The position numbers and the translations under genes are program-made. Below, one piece after another: positions 50,490-60,776 of a stretch of DNA of 64,000 nucleotides. Location: NCBI GenBank assembly GCA_001661245.1, contig KV454014.1:790631-854630 (forward strand), written 5' to 3'. The notes under the pieces were generated by a model. That model saw only the letters and a program-made list of their open reading frames with translations. It was not told where the DNA came from and made no database searches. The DNA comes from Pachysolen tannophilus NRRL Y-2460. Lineage: Eukaryota; Ascomycota; Pichiomycetes; Alaninales; Pachysolenaceae. How positions within the stretch are numbered: position 1 is the first letter of the stretch; every line of letters begins with the position of its first letter.

Positions 50490-51723
50490 TTTGAAACCAC
50501 TAAATTACCCCAGTAATTATCACAGTAAACTCAAGTTTTTAAAGAAAACGAGGAAAAAAAAGAAGAAAAGAAAAATTAAATAATATCCATCATTTAACTT
50601 GATCTAAAAAAAAAAGAAAAAAAGACACAAAAAAAAAAAGCTAGCTAGCTTTAACTATAGTTCTACTTACTTCTTTATTTCGTTAGCTTAAACTCTTCCT
50701 GCAAGATGTATGAATTTTGGAAAAAGGTAAACAAAACAATATTTCCTATTTTGGAAGTTTTATACTTGGAGTGCACTACCACATTATTGAATTATCTCGT
50801 TTTTTTTTTGTTTTGTTACGCGCGTACACTACCAATTGTGTTTTTTTTTTTTTTTTTTTTGCTTTTTTCTTTGGGCTTACTACTACGATGGTTTTTATAT
50901 CAACAACCGAGCTAGATCCTATAGTAGATGACAAGTTTTAATAAAGTGGCCAAAAGTATATATATATATTTAGTCTCTTTGGTATTGCTATAGCTTTATA
51001 AATGAAAACGCAATTAAACAAAAAAGAATAAAAGAAATAAAAGAAACATGAAATAAAGGGACAAAACCCAATTAGTGAGTGGAAGTGTGCGCGGCTACCA
51101 ATTCATCCGCATTAGGCAATTTTGTTTTGTTCTACGTGGAGCAGAGCATCTTAGCGCTGTAGGAACTAGGATATGTTTTAGATACTTTTATTCTTTATAG
51201 AAACAGTTTATTTTTAAAAAAAGAAAGAGCGGGTCTTTTTGAAATTCAGTTTTTAATATTAGTTTATTGGAATTGTGGATTGTTGATTATTGCTGAGCTA
51301 TATTGACTGTAATTAAGTTTATTGTTTAATTGTGAAAGAAAGAAATAAAGAGTCTGTGTGTGTGTTGGAGTATTTTTCCTTCTTTTTTTTTCTGTTTTGT
51401 TTTATTGTTGTTGTTGGGTTTGGTTTAGATTTTGTCTTTGGATTTGATCTGGTTTTGAATAAGGATTGCTTTTTTGTTTATTTGATAAAGTAGGTGAAGA
51501 CGAGTATTCGGTTTTCTGTTTATCAAGAATTTACTTTTTTTTTTTTTTTTTTTGCTTTTTGCTTTTTACTTTTTGGTTTTTGGTTTTCATCATTCTTTTT
51601 CGAAATTAAATATAAACGCTTATTAAGAAGAGTGGTGATTGGGAAAGTATTATAAACAATCATTATTTTTTAAGGCAATTGGCAAGAAGAAAAAAAAAGA
51701 GAAAAAAAAAAACAGATTTAATA
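50490..51723. other. 1.2-kb divergent intergenic region
   Basis: Promoter region between the SIN Cdc14-family gene and the NIPA-like gene. It has many T tracts and GTTTT/TTTTGG-type repeats near 51540-51590. The frames at 50706-50941 do not look coding. No RNA gene recognised. Confidence 0.6.
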
Positions 51724-54060
51724 ATGATAATTAAAGATTCATCTATGGTAGCTTTTGGTAATAATGATAAAACAATAATTCTGGGTGTCTTGACAGCAAT
51801 AGTGTCGTCTGCGTGTCAGTCAGTTGGTTTGATTTTACAAAGAAAATCACATTTGAAATATGAAAATGTGGAAACTGGTTATAAAGCACCTTATGAAAGA
51901 TCTCTTTGGAGAATAGGTTTTTTGTTATTCATAATTGCAAATATTTTTGGATCTAGTATTCAAATCACAACGCTACCTTTAATTCTTCTTTCTCCATTAC
52001 AATCAATTGGGTTGGTATTTAATACAGCCTTTAGTTGCATGATTTTAAATGAAGTATTTAATAGATTTGCATTGATAGGAACAATATTAATAAGTGTTGG
52101 TGCATTTTTAATAGCTCTCTTTGGAGCTTTACCAGAACCAGATTATGATTTAACAAAATTTCTAATTTTTTTAAAAAGAAAACAATTTATAACATGGTGT
52201 TTAATAGATTTAACCTACGTCTTATTATTATTAGCTTGGATAATATTGAGTAAACAAGTACTGGAAAATGGAAATAATAAAAATAAATATCATAAATTGG
52301 CCCGTGATGAAGAAGATGCAGAACAGCTTGATGATGAAGAAGATGATGATGTTGAAGACGATGAAAGCAGTATATTGAATGGTAATATCGAAGTGGTGAG
52401 TATTTCTACAAACGAAGATCAATATGAAAGATTCTTATTGAATAATAATATCAATCAACCAAATTATCATGATAATGAAAATTATTTTCTTTTACAAAAG
52501 AAACATTTTATAAATTTTATTAAACATAAGAAAAAACTGATTATAAATAAATTAAGGAAAACTTGTTTAAACATTTCTCCAGAAAATTCAAAACTAGTAC
52601 GTGGAATTTTTTGTGGAATTATTAGTGGAACTTTATCAGCTCATTCATTGCTTTTGGCAAAATCAACAATAGAAGTATTATTAAATGCATTTTTATCATC
52701 TTCCAAGAAATTTAAAAATATGAATCAACCAATGGTTTGGATAATAATAATCACATTTTTAACGTTGTGCTTGTTACAATTATGGTTTTTAAATCGAGGA
52801 CTTAAAATAATTAGTACATCTGTATTATATCCATTGGTTTTCTGTGTTTACAATATCACAAATATAATTAATGGATTGATTTTCTTTAACCAATGGGAGG
52901 TTATAACTTACTGGGAATTGTTCAATATTTGTCTTGGAAGTATATTAGTTTTCATAGGAGTATTTGCATTAAGTTGGAGATTTAATGATAAATGTGAGGT
53001 AAATGGTATTGTCGGTTATACTTCTGAAAATTCCATTGAGATTCCTTCCGATATGTTACATGATCAAAACCTTCATTCTAATTATTCTCATCATTACCGT
53101 AATAGTTCAGAATATAAGTCACATACAAATGAACTTTCAAATAAAGCTGAAAGATCAAGTTTAATATCTTCCACTTTTACTTCACCAAAATTTAGAAATT
53201 ATTTCACTTTCACTCCTATAAGAGATACCAAAAATAGTTTGAGAATAACTCAACTGGACGATGATGAAACACATTATAATAATGATAATGGAGCAAGTGG
53301 AGCAGGTGGTGAACAAAGTTATGATGTGTCGACTCCTTTGGAAGCTGGAAATAATACCGAATATATTTCTTTTGGATCACCTAAAAGTTCTCCAATTATA
53401 AGGCACGTTGTTTCAGGGACTCGCCTTGCATCAACACCTCCCTTGACAGCAAATCCCGTATCACCTTCATCTAAAATTTTCAACCACAATAATATTAACA
53501 ATAACAATAATACATCAACCCCAGTTTCCAGTACAAGAGGTGATAAGAGTGAAATTGATTTTGTTAACGAACTGCCTACTCCATCGAGGTTAACATTTGA
53601 TTATAGTTCTAATACACCTACAAAATTAAGAGATGAGATTATTAGTACTCCAATAAGTGGTGGTTCACATAATTTTAATGAGAATTTAAATTTCTTGAAT
53701 GGATTTCATGCTACTGAACTGGACCATCTGTTACCAATTTCTGTTAATGGAGGTGATTTATCAATTAATAATGTCCATAACAATAATACTATTAACAATG
53801 CTGATGGTAATGAAAATAATGTTAAAGGATATAATTCCGAAAATAGGACAAAAAGAAACCGATATGGTTCTATAGGAGATATTTTCAGTAATATAACAAA
53901 TAGTAATAAAATCAGTGGAGGTAATAGAAGTTTTACTGCTAATGCCACTGTCGGAGACAGTAATGGTTCAAACAAGGATGATTTTACAAGAAGACACTCA
54001 AAGAGAATGTTATCATTTGAACAAAATGAGTTATTATCACAGTTGACAAAAATGGGATAA
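51724..54060 (+). CDS. NIPA-like (DUF803) multi-spanning membrane protein with long C-terminal tail
   Basis: The start is the ATG at 51724 (MIIKDSSMVAF); upstream in frame there is only a TTG followed by poly-Lys codons. 778 residues. The N-terminal membrane part shows the NIPA/DMT pattern: ILGVLTAIVSSACQSVGLILQRKSH, then YKAPYERSLWRIGFLLFII, LPLILLSPLQSIGLVFNT, LNEVFNRFALIGTILISVGAFLIALFGALPEP. An acidic cytosolic insertion (~190-285) splits it from the second set: GIFCGIISGTLSAHSLLLAKS, ITFLTLCLLQLWFLNRGLK, FCVYNITNIINGLIFFNQW, FNICLGSILVFIGVFALSW. NIPA proteins are magnesium transporters or channels in animals; fungal relatives are largely uncharacterised. The ~345-residue Ser/Asn-rich tail with several STP/TPxx motifs (e.g. 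DVSTPLEAG, NELPTPSRL, ISTPISGG) suggests phosphoregulation. Confidence 0.82.
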   Translation: MIIKDSSMVAFGNNDKTIILGVLTAIVSSACQSVGLILQRKSHLKYENVETGYKAPYERSLWRIGFLLFIIANIFGSSIQITTLPLILLSPLQSIGLVFNTAFSCMILNEVFNRFALIGTILISVGAFLIALFGALPEPDYDLTKFLIFLKRKQFITWCLIDLTYVLLLLAWIILSKQVLENGNNKNKYHKLARDEEDAEQLDDEEDDDVEDDESSILNGNIEVVSISTNEDQYERFLLNNNINQPNYHDNENYFLLQKKHFINFIKHKKKLIINKLRKTCLNISPENSKLVRGIFCGIISGTLSAHSLLLAKSTIEVLLNAFLSSSKKFKNMNQPMVWIIIITFLTLCLLQLWFLNRGLKIISTSVLYPLVFCVYNITNIINGLIFFNQWEVITYWELFNICLGSILVFIGVFALSWRFNDKCEVNGIVGYTSENSIEIPSDMLHDQNLHSNYSHHYRNSSEYKSHTNELSNKAERSSLISSTFTSPKFRNYFTFTPIRDTKNSLRITQLDDDETHYNNDNGASGAGGEQSYDVSTPLEAGNNTEYISFGSPKSSPIIRHVVSGTRLASTPPLTANPVSPSSKIFNHNNINNNNNTSTPVSSTRGDKSEIDFVNELPTPSRLTFDYSSNTPTKLRDEIISTPISGGSHNFNENLNFLNGFHATELDHLLPISVNGGDLSINNVHNNNTINNADGNENNVKGYNSENRTKRNRYGSIGDIFSNITNSNKISGGNRSFTANATVGDSNGSNKDDFTRRHSKRMLSFEQNELLSQLTKMG

Positions 54061-54228
54061 AAAATTTAATGGTTGATATAATACAATTTAGTTTTTTTTT
54101 TTTTTAATTTTTAGACTTTTAAAAAAAAATAAAAGATTAAAAAAAGAGTAATGTTTATTTTTGTATAAATGAAAAAAGGAAAACGAGTAAACCAAAAATT
54201 TTTTTTTCTTTCTTTTTTGATTACATTT

Positions 54229-55021
54229 CTATAAATCGCCACCTTCTTCTTCTATTGGAACAACGAATGCACCTGGCAAGAACAAAGCCTGTTCATTGAT
54301 GTTACGATGTTGGTAACTTAATACACCTACACCACCAGCATCTAACATGAATTGTGGATTTTTATTCAAAGGTAATCCAATCCATCTTGCAGCAAGACAT
54401 CTTAAGATATGACCATGAGCTACGATAAGGATATCACAAATTTCTTCATTTTCCAATGCTTTTTTTTGAATTTTAACAATTTCTTTAATAAATTCATCTA
54501 ATCTTTGAGTAACTTTTGAATAATCTTCACCACCTTCACAACCATATTCCCAAATAGACCAATTATCACTATTTAAACCTCTTGAAGCTCTAGATTGTTT
54601 GATTTGCAGGGTTGTTAATCCTTCATAATTACCATAATCCCATTCTCTAATTCTTTCATCTATTGAAAATTTAATTTCATTTTTCACTTGTTCAGAAATT
54701 CCCAGAGTAAGTAATTGAGCTGTAGTTTTCGCTCTAAGTCTAGGCGAAGTGAAAATATATTTTATAGAAGAAGGTTTAATTAAATTCACATTAGAATCAC
54801 CAATTAAAACTTCACCAGTCAGTGACATTTGTTTAACACCAAATGGAGTAAGAGGTAAATCTGTTACTGAAGTATATTGACCAGATTTCGACCATTCTGT
54901 TTGACTAAAAATTAAATATTAGTTTTCAAATCAATCAATTTCTTTCTATTATTCAATATATACAATTTCAAACTTACCCATGACGAACAAATATAACTCT
55001 TGGAACAGGTGCCTTTGTCAT
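54229..55021 (-). CDS. SHB17: Sedoheptulose-1,7-bisphosphatase Shb17, with one intron
   Basis: Two exons on the minus strand. Exon 1 (54978-55021) encodes MTKAPVPRVIFVRH plus two bases; exon 2 is 54229-54904. The joined protein has 239 residues. The phosphoglycerate-mutase-like phosphatase motif RHG (the phospho-His) sits across the splice junction and continues QTEWSKSGQYT, with TDLPLTPFG, YIFTSPRLRAKTTAQLL, IREWDYGNYEGLTT, GCEGGEDY, VAHGHILRCLAARW and DAGGVGVLSY. This matches S. cerevisiae Shb17, which drives carbon into ribose synthesis by hydrolysing sedoheptulose-1,7-bisphosphate. Without the intron the catalytic His would be lost, which supports the splice model. The protein is somewhat shorter than S. 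cerevisiae Shb17 (271) because it lacks a loop before DAGG. Confidence 0.94.
54905..54977 (-). other. Spliceosomal intron of SHB17
   Basis: On the minus strand: donor GTAAGT from 54977, branch-like AACTAAT near 54915-54922, acceptor TTTTTAG ending at 54905. It is 73 bases and interrupts the codon for the Gly of the RHG motif. Confidence 0.92.
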
Positions 55022-56408
55022 TTTCTCTTCTTTTATATAAAAATATATATTTATATTCTATATTTTATACTCTATATATTTATTAATATATATACAATTT
55101 GAAGCTTTAATAAATTTATGTCTAGTCTTCGTTCATTCTTTTAAAAACCTTAAACGTTGCTCTTTAGGTTCGTTCATAAAGGAAAAAAGAAAAGTTTCGC
55201 GACTACAAAAGACTTTGAAACTTGAAATACAAGAAAAATGCCAGTGGTTCCGAAAACCATAAAGAATACAGTTAATCCAACAGATTTATAAGTAGAAGCC
55301 AGTTTCCGAAAAATCTTGCTAATGGACAGTATTTTCAAAAAGTAGCAAACAGGGGAGGGAAAAGAAAAGGGAGACCAAAAAAAAATAACCTTATATATAT
55401 ATATATATATTTATATATTTACCTATTGATTTATTTATATGACTATTCATTCTTTGAATCATTGAATTATGGAGTGAAAAACTTGATATATATATGTTTA
55501 AACTTGATTATCTGGAGTGAAAAATGTATTTCCAAATAATATGTGGATATGCGAAAATCTGCAAAAATATGCATGCGAGGCATATAACGTCAACATTACG
55601 TGTGATGCTAAGAGCATAAATGTCAGAGGTAGTGCAGCAAGAAAAACTCCAAATCAGGAAAAAATTGATGACTAGATTAATCTCGGGCTTGTAGATGGAT
55701 AAAGAGAAAAAACTAATTGAAAAATTACACCCATCTTCTCCCGAGTCAAGATGAAAAATGTTAATACAATTGTTTATGATTTCTCGGACTTTTTAAAATT
55801 TTTTTTTTTAGCTCGCTTTTTCGTTATTTCCTCTTTAGGAAACTTCTATTTTTCTTTCTTTTTAACTATTATTTTCACTGGTTTGAAGGATAAGATAGAA
55901 TAAAAGAGATATAATTAACGATAATGACAGCTAATTGTAAATTGTAAATTGTAATCTCATTAGTATATGATACATGGTCTGTATAGCCTTAAGTAATTTT
56001 TTCTTTTTTTCTTTTTTCTTTTTTGCTTTTTTCCCTTAGTAAAGAATTTTATTACTATCCTATTGGGCGAGCATTTTTATTTTATATTCTTTGCTTGACT
56101 TGTCCTTTCGTTCGTCATCTTCTGTACATAAATAATATTATTTAACTAGAATAGCGTACAGAAAAATATAAACTCACACAGACACACAGACTTTTCTTTG
56201 ATGAGTCAGATTTAAAGAAAGATAGATAAATAAATAAAAAAAATTTTTATTCTTTTTTTTATTTTTATTTTCTTTTTTTTAGCTTCCGTTAACCGATAAT
56301 ATACTTTCTCTTTATAAGAATGAATATAAATAATTGGTAAATAAATGATTTACAATTTGAGTTAATGTTATTAATGTTTGAACATTTTTAACATCTCCAA
56401 GCCAGAAG
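55022..56408. other. 1.4-kb divergent region between SHB17 and NCE103
   Basis: AT-rich with T-tracts near 56230-56281. A TAACGTCA sequence (CRE half-like, near 55586-55594) precedes NCE103 by ~0.8 kb; in S. cerevisiae NCE103 is induced at low CO2 by the CRE-binding factor Cst6, but the link here is weak. A (TA)n tract lies at 55394-55410. No gene or RNA recognised. Confidence 0.6.
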
Positions 56409-57068
56409 ATGACTTCAACACAACACCCAAAATATACTTTATCGAAACAATCAAGTCTTGACGAATTTTTAAATGAAAATAAAAAATTTGCAGATGATTT
56501 AAAAGAACAGCATCCAGATATTGTTGCTGCTACTGCAAAAAAGCAAACTCCACATACTTTATGGGTTGGTTGCTCTGATTCTAGATATTCTGAAAAATGT
56601 TTAAATGTATTACCTGGTGAAGTTTTCACTTTAAGAAATATTGCTAATGTTATTGCTTCACATGATATTTCTTCAGCAGGAGCTATTCAATTTGCAATTG
56701 AAGCTCTTAATGTTAAAAAAATTGTTGTTTGTGGTCATACAGATTGTGGTGGTATTTGGGCTTCTTTAGGTAAAAATAAAATTGGGGGTGTATTAGATCA
56801 ATGGTTATATCCAGTTAGACAACTTAGAGCTCAAAATTTAGAAGAATTAGAAAAAATTGAAGATCCTGATTTAAAATGTCGTAAATTATCTGAATTAAAC
56901 GTTATTAATTCTGTCCATATGTTAAAAAGACATCCAAGTGCTGTTAATGCATTGAAAAAGGGTGAAATAGAAGTTTACGGATTAATGTATGATGTTAGTA
57001 GTGGACTCTTGGAAGAAATTAAAATTCCTGAAGATACATACCATAGCGTTTTCAATGTTGAAGGCTGA
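56409..57068 (+). CDS. NCE103: Beta-class carbonic anhydrase
   Basis: 219 residues, normal for fungal beta carbonic anhydrases. Zinc ligands are visible: Cys55 in VGCSDSR (with the Asp57/Arg59 dyad) and His110/Cys113 in VVCGHTDCGG. Other family blocks are GEVFTLRNIANVI, SAGAIQFAIEALNV, HPSAVNALKKGEIEVYGLMYDVSSGLLEEI. The enzyme hydrates CO2 to bicarbonate, which yeast needs for carboxylations in air. No mitochondrial or signal presequence is evident, so it is probably cytosolic. It converges with the PHO86-like gene. In S. cerevisiae NCE103 lies next to IDH1, which is 5.7 kb away here. Confidence 0.96.
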   Translation: MTSTQHPKYTLSKQSSLDEFLNENKKFADDLKEQHPDIVAATAKKQTPHTLWVGCSDSRYSEKCLNVLPGEVFTLRNIANVIASHDISSAGAIQFAIEALNVKKIVVCGHTDCGGIWASLGKNKIGGVLDQWLYPVRQLRAQNLEELEKIEDPDLKCRKLSELNVINSVHMLKRHPSAVNALKKGEIEVYGLMYDVSSGLLEEIKIPEDTYHSVFNVEG

Positions 57069-57316
57069 AAAGAAAAAAAGAAAAAGAAAAAAAAAAAAAA
57101 CTATTATTATATAGAGACCTGGCATTTCTTTGATAGAGAGCGTGTAGTGGTAGTACATATACACACATTCATTCATTTATTCATTCATACATACAATATT
57201 TATTCATATAGCTATTAATTATAAAATATATTTAAGACAAAAGAGAGAAACGTAACTTTACCAAAAAAAAAAACTAAAAAAAACTACTAATTTATTATAT
57301 ATTATTCTTATCCTTG

Positions 57317-58318
57317 TTATTTTCTTGATCTAAGGTTCTTGTTCTTTGACTTGGATTCAGTTTTAACTTCTTCAGTCTCAGCTTCAACTTTTGGTTCAAC
57401 ATTTAAAGTGATTCCCCAGATTTGTTTTTTAACACCGAAAAAATATCCAGCAACTCTACCATCTTCTAAATCGTTGCTTTCAATTAATTTCCAACCTAAA
57501 TTTTTTAACATTTTTTGTAAAGTTGTTTCAAATGAAAATATTTCAAAATAAATCTTTAAAGATTTTCCATTTATAACACCATGATTATGATGATTTAAAT
57601 ATAATTCTCTAGCCCTAGAGTAAGCCCAATTAATCAAATCTTCTTGTAAACCAGCATCTGCATAAACTCTACGAATACTTAAACCTTTAATACTAACCAC
57701 ATATTGTTCATCATTTGAATGTTCTAAATCTGGTTGTAATGCAATAACACCTATAGGTTTTTCTCTATAAACAATTAATTGTGTATTTTTACCTTCTTCT
57801 AAATTTTGAAGATATTCTTCTAATTCTTGCTTTTTCAATTGTTTTTTGGTTTTTTTAAATTCTTCAACATTATCAGCAAGTGCAGCAAATTTCATTAAAT
57901 CAACACCAAAAAATTCTTTAGAATTTGTTAAAACATCATCAGCATGTTTTTTCAAAAAATAAGAAAACATACTACCAGCTGTAAAACAAAAAACAGTAGC
58001 TGATATAAAGAAAAACCCCACATAAACAAGTTCATATATAAATGAACTATTATGGATTAATGCTCCAAAAGATTGATATTGAATATAGTCATTTAATTGA
58101 ATATACGAATAGATCGAAACAGTAGATAAAATAATTGTCCACATCTTTAAAGACCAAAAAATTGATTTATTTAAATCTGATTGTAAAGTTCTTCTATAAT
58201 CAATCAATAAGTTTAAAGCCGCTTGTGATAAAGATGGAGTTAATTTGGAAGCATAAATCCTTGGAGTCACAGTATGATCAATCGGATCAACTAACGACTC
58301 ATCTTTTTGGATTGCCAT
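57317..58318 (-). CDS. PHO86: Pho86-like ER membrane protein
   Basis: 333 residues. Two hydrophobic segments (~57-80, SLKMWTIILSTVSIYSYI, and ~94-120, YELVYVGFFFISATVFCFTAG) near the N-terminus are followed by a cytosolic domain with IVYREKPIGVIALQPD, VSIKGLSIRRVYADAGLQEDLINWAYSRARELYLN and a C-terminal GVKKQIWGITL. This layout, length and the IVYR-P-I--I pattern resemble yeast Pho86, an ER protein that helps package the phosphate transporter Pho84 into COPII vesicles. The soluble part has a GNAT-like feel (KGLSIRRVYADAGLQEDLI), as described for related proteins, but no acetyl-CoA P-loop is clear. A highly charged tail ends the protein. The family assignment is from general resemblance, so it is moderate. 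Confidence 0.6.
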   Translation of the reverse strand: MAIQKDESLVDPIDHTVTPRIYASKLTPSLSQAALNLLIDYRRTLQSDLNKSIFWSLKMWTIILSTVSIYSYIQLNDYIQYQSFGALIHNSSFIYELVYVGFFFISATVFCFTAGSMFSYFLKKHADDVLTNSKEFFGVDLMKFAALADNVEEFKKTKKQLKKQELEEYLQNLEEGKNTQLIVYREKPIGVIALQPDLEHSNDEQYVVSIKGLSIRRVYADAGLQEDLINWAYSRARELYLNHHNHGVINGKSLKIYFEIFSFETTLQKMLKNLGWKLIESNDLEDGRVAGYFFGVKKQIWGITLNVEPKVEAETEEVKTESKSKNKNLRSRK

Positions 58319-58733
58319 GTTGACTCAACAAGATTATATATATATATATATATATTTATCTATATAAATATATATTAAAATAAAATTTATTGGAAATAAA
58401 ATTATAGATTTGTTAATAGAAATTTTAAATCTTTTTTATATATACTTTAACTAGATTATATAATAATGTCCTGAAAAATTTAGAAATTTTTTTTTTTTCT
58501 TTTTTTTCTTTTTTTTTGCAAAAAAAACGTGGGTTAAAACTTAAGCGAATTTGAACGGTATTAAAGAAAAAAATTTTTTTTTTTATCTTAAATCGGTTTC
58601 TTTCTATACAATTGTTGCCAAAGAAAGAAAAAAAAAATTAAAAAACACAAAAAAAAAAAAAAACGATAGCATATGATTTTTGCAATATGTGCAATTTTTC
58701 AATTTTTCATTTTTTTTATATTTCATTATTTGC
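58319..58733. other. Region between the PHO86-like gene start and the UIP5-like gene end
   Basis: Promoter of the PHO86-like gene and terminator of the UIP5-like gene. It has a (TA)n tract at 58336-58354 and several A/T tracts. No gene seen. Confidence 0.65.
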
Positions 58734-60151
58734 TTATATCACTAATGCTCCACCACCTCTTTTGTAATAATTTTTGTTTCTTAGCCTTCTTTTTTCTAAT
58801 TGTGCTCTAACTATAATACTTATGATATATAATACAATTAGGCATAAAATTATTAAAAAGAAAGTTTTAATCAAATGCCAAACCCATCCAAAGAAATTAC
58901 CGTGTCTACCATATTTTTTTTCATTTTCTAGAGCTATTTTTTTTTTCAATCTTTGTTCCAGTTTTTTCAATCTTATTAAACTTCTTCTTTTTTATTTTTA
59001 TTTCTATTTCTACGACGACGGCTACGTCTATTACGACTTATAGTGGATTGATCATCTTCTTCTTGTTCTTCTGTATCATCCTCATCCTCTATATTATTAT
59101 CATCACTATCAGTTTTTCCTTGAATTTGACCATTTGTTTCTTCTTCTTTCCCATATAATTTTTCTAAATTACTACCAATTTGCTCTAAAGATTTAATAGT
59201 ATTCATATTTTCATCAAATAAACCATATGTTGCAATATTGAAAATATCAACATTATGTGAAAGTTCTCCAGTTTGAGCACTTAAACCAATATAAGGATTT
59301 TCAGGTAATATTATTGAATCATGAATGGTAAAACAATTTTTCCAACTACCAGTATTTCTAATATCAAAATCAACAGATAAATATCCAGTTTCTCTAATAT
59401 ATATTAATCTTAATTTGGATAATCCACCTCTAGCATTATAAAGACCATCAACAGAACATCCAGCCAACTCTGTATCTGCCCCATCATTATCTCTATTATA
59501 AAAAATTTTACCATCATTTACTTGTAATGAAACATATGGGAAAGCTCTTGATCTTGTACTCTTATCATTACTATTACGGTAAGAATCAATGAAAAGCCCC
59601 AATCCTTTGAAAAAATTAGAGGCTCCGAAAACTTCACCATCTAAATTTAATGGATTCTCAGTTAACCATAAAGCTAAACCATCTCCGTAAAGTCCATTTC
59701 TAACAGCTTTACCATTCATTGAAAATTCTAATTCCAATTCAAAAGATGAAGTTTGTGATTTTGAAATTGGATTTTTACTGAAAATAGAACCTATTTGATT
59801 AGGTTTATCAGAAACCAAGCGAATTTTATCTTGATTTATTAATACTTGACCCTTATTTACAAAATTAATTAATTCTAAAGTATTTGGATGCATAAATGGT
59901 TTTACTAAATTGATATTAGATAATTCCACTCTTTTAATCTCAAACTCATTTTGATCTGAATAAGTATCCCCTTTCAAAATCTCATTTAATTCTTCATTAG
60001 AATATGAATCTTTTAAAGATGATGATGATGAAGAAGATAATAATGAATCAGATGATGACCTAAAAAACAAAAAATATACAACAAAAACCCCAAATACCCC
60101 TAAAGCAACCTGTAACCTTCTAGATTTTTGAACCGTCTTTTCAGAAAACAT
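58734..60151 (-). CDS. UIP5: VIP36-like L-type lectin membrane protein (Uip5-like), with a one-base frameshift as given
   Basis: The start is the ATG at 60149-60151 (MFSEKTVQKSRRL); upstream in frame only a TTG precedes. A hydrophobic segment (~16-32) acts as signal anchor or signal peptide. The lectin domain (~75-320) has the VIP36/ERGIC-53 blocks GDGLALWLT, GEVFGASNFFKGLGLFIDSYRN, AFPYVSLQVNDG, TELAGCSVDG and GSWKNCFTIHDS. The frame stops at 58976-58978. In the frame one base back, reading continues into RLKKLEQRLKKKIALENEKK and a C-terminal membrane helix with a short basic tail, ending at 58734, as expected for type I lectins. A missing base in the 6-base run at 58988-58993 explains it; the full product would be about 472 residues. 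S. cerevisiae Uip5 is a neighbour of SHB17. Confidence 0.75.
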
Positions 60152-60776
60152 CTTGATGATCCTAACCGGTTCCTCCAAAAATCATCAAAAATATCATTTA
60201 AAACTTTCCCACCATGAATAATTTAAAAAAAAATTAATAAAAAAAAAAAAATGCTTTGCAATTTTTCGAAACAGAAAATTCGCGAACAATTTTTGAAGTC
60301 GGAAAAAAAGAAAAAAAAGAAAAAAAAGAAAAAGAAAAATCTGCCATTTAAAATTAATAATGTGTCGGGTCAATAATCTGTGTTTAGATAAGGGAAATCT
60401 ATTAAAGATATGTAAATGTAGTAGTAGTAGTAGTAGTTTTACTATTACCTATTACTGTTACTATTACAAATATATAACTAATAAAAGTTCTCTTTTATGA
60501 GATGAATCAATAAATTATTAATAGATTAATTAGTTGCAAATACAGCGGTAGTTTAATAAAAGAAGCTGGTTCTTTTTTTATTTTTTTTTTATTTTTTATT
60601 TTTTTATTTTTATTTTTTGTTTGTTTGTTTGTTTGATGTGTATTTTTCCTTTTTAGTGTTAATTTCCCTTATATACATGCATGTACTGATAGCAGATATT
60701 ATTTCATATAAATTCATTTGAGTTTTCTTTCCATTATATATTTGGGTGCTAAATAAATTAGTTTTGGGATAGAGAG
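60152..60776. other. Divergent region between the UIP5-like and glucoamylase genes
   Basis: 625 bp, with a purine-rich AAAAAAG repeat at 60300-60337, a GTAGTAGTAG triplet run at 60420-60436 and T-rich TTTATTTTT repeats at 60570-60636. No gene seen. Confidence 0.65.

Noticed and set aside
50706-50941. Short frames starting at MYEFWKK / MEKGKQNN
   Set aside because: They run through a T-tract and show no family resemblance; likely promoter DNA.
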